DNA of 9,420 nt from CAZPEV01 sp964585635 (lineage in GTDB: Bacteria; Zixibacteria; MSB-5A5; GN15; JAAZOE01), in assembly GCA_964585635.1 (NCBI GenBank), contig CAZPEV010000130.1, forward strand, positions 1-9,420. Direction: 5' to 3'. Shown here piece by piece: positions 7,718-9,420 of the stretch. The notes under the pieces were generated by a model that had not been told where the DNA came from, searched no databases, and saw only the letters and a list, made by a program, of their open reading frames with translations. Every line of letters begins with the position of its first letter. Positions within the stretch are counted from its first letter, which is position 1. The position numbers and the translations under genes were made by a program.

Positions 7718-7741
7718 CCCCGCCTCGGCGGGGCTTTTTTT
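7718..7741 (+). terminator. Intrinsic terminator after the propeller/dockerin gene
   Basis: CCCCGC at 7718-7723 pairs with GCGGGG at 7728-7733 around a CTCG loop, followed after one C by seven T. It lies 77 bases past the stop codon. The intervening 3' UTR can also fold: 7640-7648 pairs with 7681-7688, enclosing a 5-bp hairpin at 7655-7669. Confidence 0.88.
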
Positions 7742-7818
7742 ATCCCGTGCGCGGGAGCACGCCACGCCGGGGGGCCTTTGGGGCGTCAAAAAATTCGCCC
7801 CTCAACAAAAAAGACCAT

Positions 7819-7846
7819 TTGACCGATCACCAGAGTAACGTATATT
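7819..7846 (+). promoter_or_regulatory. Sigma70-type promoter for the subtilase gene
   Basis: TTGACC (7819-7824) is followed after 16 bases by TATATT (7841-7846), both close to consensus, in an A/T-richer stretch after the terminator. Transcription would start near 7853, giving a leader of about 115 bases. The leader contains a 5-bp hairpin with a TTAT loop (7921-7934) upstream of the ribosome binding site. It also has a 27-codon frame (7861-7944) that is not clearly translated. Confidence 0.6.
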
Positions 7847-7955
7847 ACAGGTGGAAGCGTATGGTCATCCGCCGGCCGTCAGGAGTCTTTCTACTGCGGC
7901 ATACCGGCCCTCCCTCACCGCCGTCTTATGACGGGACAGCATGAAGGTATAGGTT

Positions 7956-7960
7956 AGGAG
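7956..7960 (+). promoter_or_regulatory. Ribosome binding site of the subtilase gene
   Basis: AGGAG lies seven bases before the ATG at 7968. It supports that start, which yields a typical signal peptide. Confidence 0.85.
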
Positions 7961-7967
7961 AAGTCTG

Positions 7968-9420
7968 ATGCGTACCATCATTCGGTTGTGTCTCCTCAGT
8001 CTCGTGGCTCTGGGAACGCCGTCGCTGGCGATGTACGTTCCCGGCTTCGACCAGCCCTCGGATCGGGCCTATCCGATGAAAGGGCAATTTATCGTTCAGT
8101 TTGCCGATGATGTTGCCCTCCATGGCGTCGCCCGGGGATTCGGTCTATTCCAGATCGGGGTGCCGTCGGTCGATCGGATATTTGACGATTACCGGGCAAA
8201 GAATGTGCGGCCGATAGCGCCGCTCGAGGTCGACCAGGCCAGCCCCCTGAGCCGCGTGTACGTCGTCACCCTGCCGCCCGACCAGGACGACGCCGCTTTC
8301 ATGCGGGCCATGGCCGCCAATCCGGCCGTGGTCGCCATCGACCATGATATCATGTGCCGGGTGGCCGCCTCGCCCGATGACCCCAGCCATTCCCAGCAGT
8401 GGGCCTACCGGGCCGGTTCGCAGCTTCTGGTGCACGAGGCCTGGGATATCGAGACCGGCTTGGATACGGTCATCATCGCCATAATTGACACCGGCGTCAA
8501 CTACCTCCATCCCGACCTGCGGAACAATATCTGGGTCAATCCGGCCGAGGATATCGACGGCGACAGAGTGGTCTTTGACTCGACCGACATCAACGGGATC
8601 GACGACGGCGGCAACCTGTACGTGGACGATCTGATCGGGTATGATTTCGTGGTGAGCAGCACCGATCCCTGGCCGGGTGAAGACGGCTCGATCAAAGACA
8701 ACAATCCCTTTGATTTCAACGGTCACGGGACCGCCTGCTCCGGCGTGGCCGCGGCGGTGACGAACAACGGCACCGGCGTGGCCGGCCTGTGCGGCGGCTG
8801 GGGGCCGTTGTGGCGGGGACGGGGGGCGCAAATCATGTGTCTCCGGGCCGGCTTTTCCGGCCGCGACCCCAATAATCCGAACGTCGAAACCGGTTTTCTG
8901 ATTATGTCGGCGGTCGTCGAGGCGATCAACTATGCCGTCAATAATGGGGCCGACGTCATTAGCTATTCGGCCGGTTCCTCCAACGTCAGCGGCATGGCCT
9001 CCGCCTTGACGGCGGCGATGAATGCCGGTATCGTCTTTTGCGCCGCCGCCGGAAATGATAACTCCCAGGTCGCCGATTATTTCGGGGTCTATAACGGTAT
9101 TCTGGCGGTGGCCGCGGTCGGATCTGATGACCGCAAGTCAAGCTACTCCAATTATGGCACCTGGGTGGAGGTATCCGCACCCGGAGATCAGATTTACTCG
9201 ACCAATTCCTATCATGGCAGCGTGGGGTACACCAATTGGTGGGGGACATCTTTCTCGGCGCCGATGACGGCCGGGCTGGCGGCGCTGATCAAATCGCATT
9301 ATCCGGGATACACCAAGACCGAGATCGACGCGATGATTCTTGATAATGCCGACAATATTGACGCCGTCAATCCCACCTATATCGGCAAGCTCGGACGAGG
9401 TCGGATCAACGCCTATAACT
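7968..9420 (+). CDS. Secreted subtilisin-family (S8) serine protease, 3' end outside window
   Basis: The 484 visible residues show an extracellular serine endopeptidase. Residues 1-21 are a signal peptide, probably cleaved after S-L-A21. Residues about 36-135 form an N-terminal propeptide (KGQFIVQF ... VVAIDHD), the kind that acts as chaperone and inhibitor until removed. The catalytic domain starts near residue 145. The triad is complete: Asp174 in IIDTGVNYLHPDL, His253 in NGHGTACSG, and Ser428 in GTSFSAP. Asn363 in AAGND supplies the oxyanion hole. After Asp174 there is a D-rich insert (about 186-226, EDIDGD ... NGIDDGGN ... VDDLIGYDF), seen in FCB-type subtilases and probably calcium-binding. 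The segment ISYSAGS replaces the more usual INMSxG strand. The domain is almost complete at the window end, and further C-terminal modules are likely, possibly another dockerin or Ig-like domain. It has its own promoter and ribosome binding site. Substrates are unknown. Confidence 0.96.
   Translation, partial: MRTIIRLCLLSLVALGTPSLAMYVPGFDQPSDRAYPMKGQFIVQFADDVALHGVARGFGLFQIGVPSVDRIFDDYRAKNVRPIAPLEVDQASPLSRVYVVTLPPDQDDAAFMRAMAANPAVVAIDHDIMCRVAASPDDPSHSQQWAYRAGSQLLVHEAWDIETGLDTVIIAIIDTGVNYLHPDLRNNIWVNPAEDIDGDRVVFDSTDINGIDDGGNLYVDDLIGYDFVVSSTDPWPGEDGSIKDNNPFDFNGHGTACSGVAAAVTNNGTGVAGLCGGWGPLWRGRGAQIMCLRAGFSGRDPNNPNVETGFLIMSAVVEAINYAVNNGADVISYSAGSSNVSGMASALTAAMNAGIVFCAAAGNDNSQVADYFGVYNGILAVAAVGSDDRKSSYSNYGTWVEVSAPGDQIYSTNSYHGSVGYTNWWGTSFSAPMTAGLAALIKSHYPGYTKTEIDAMILDNADNIDAVNPTYIGKLGRGRINAYN

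Noticed and set aside
7780..7801. Inverted repeat GGGGCG/CGCCCC with a 10-base loop as a second terminator
   Set aside because: No T-run follows on the plus strand, and the minus-strand side is not followed by T either.
8145..8831. 228-codon open frame on the minus strand inside the subtilase gene
   Set aside because: It overlaps the catalytic Asp and His region of the protease on the opposite strand and has no motifs of its own.

Overview
The window comes from a free-living, moderately GC-rich bacterium. It carries three long genes for exported proteins, all on the + strand and apparently transcribed separately. The best guess for the host is an FCB-group candidate phylum such as Zixibacteria. 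The clues are C-terminal dockerin modules of the type 'NVGDAV.VINYVFK.GPAP', signal-peptide proteins built from Ig-like and propeller modules, and a secreted subtilase with a D-rich insert after the catalytic Asp. This placement rests on recalled family patterns and could not be checked by search.

Layout. (1) Bases 2-3670 hold the 3' part of a giant gene, open at the left edge. It encodes twelve consecutive Ig/cadherin-like repeats of 93-102 residues, then a type I dockerin. A perfect 12-bp hairpin with a TTCG loop and a T-run closes it (3694-3721). (2) Bases 3725-4406 are a spacer of about 680 bases with no convincing gene. It has a few hairpins and a duplicated GTGAAAGGAG motif whose second copy is the ribosome binding site of the next gene. 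(3) Bases 4407-7640 are a complete 1077-residue secreted protein: signal peptide, propeller-like region with an Asp box, BACON/Ig-like domain, a region of about 320 residues I cannot assign, and a type I dockerin. A terminator lies at 7718-7741. (4) Bases 7742-7967 hold a good sigma70-type promoter (7819-7846) and a leader of about 115 bases. (5) Bases 7968-9420 are the 5' part of a subtilisin-family (S8) serine protease with signal peptide, propeptide and a complete catalytic triad. It runs off the right edge.

How they may work together. All three products are predicted to be exported, and the two whose C-termini are visible end in calcium-loop dockerin modules. No cohesin partner is visible. 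A plausible but unproven reading is a locus for large surface or secreted adhesion/binding proteins next to an extracellular protease. No defence system, mobile element, CRISPR array, tRNA or rRNA was seen.
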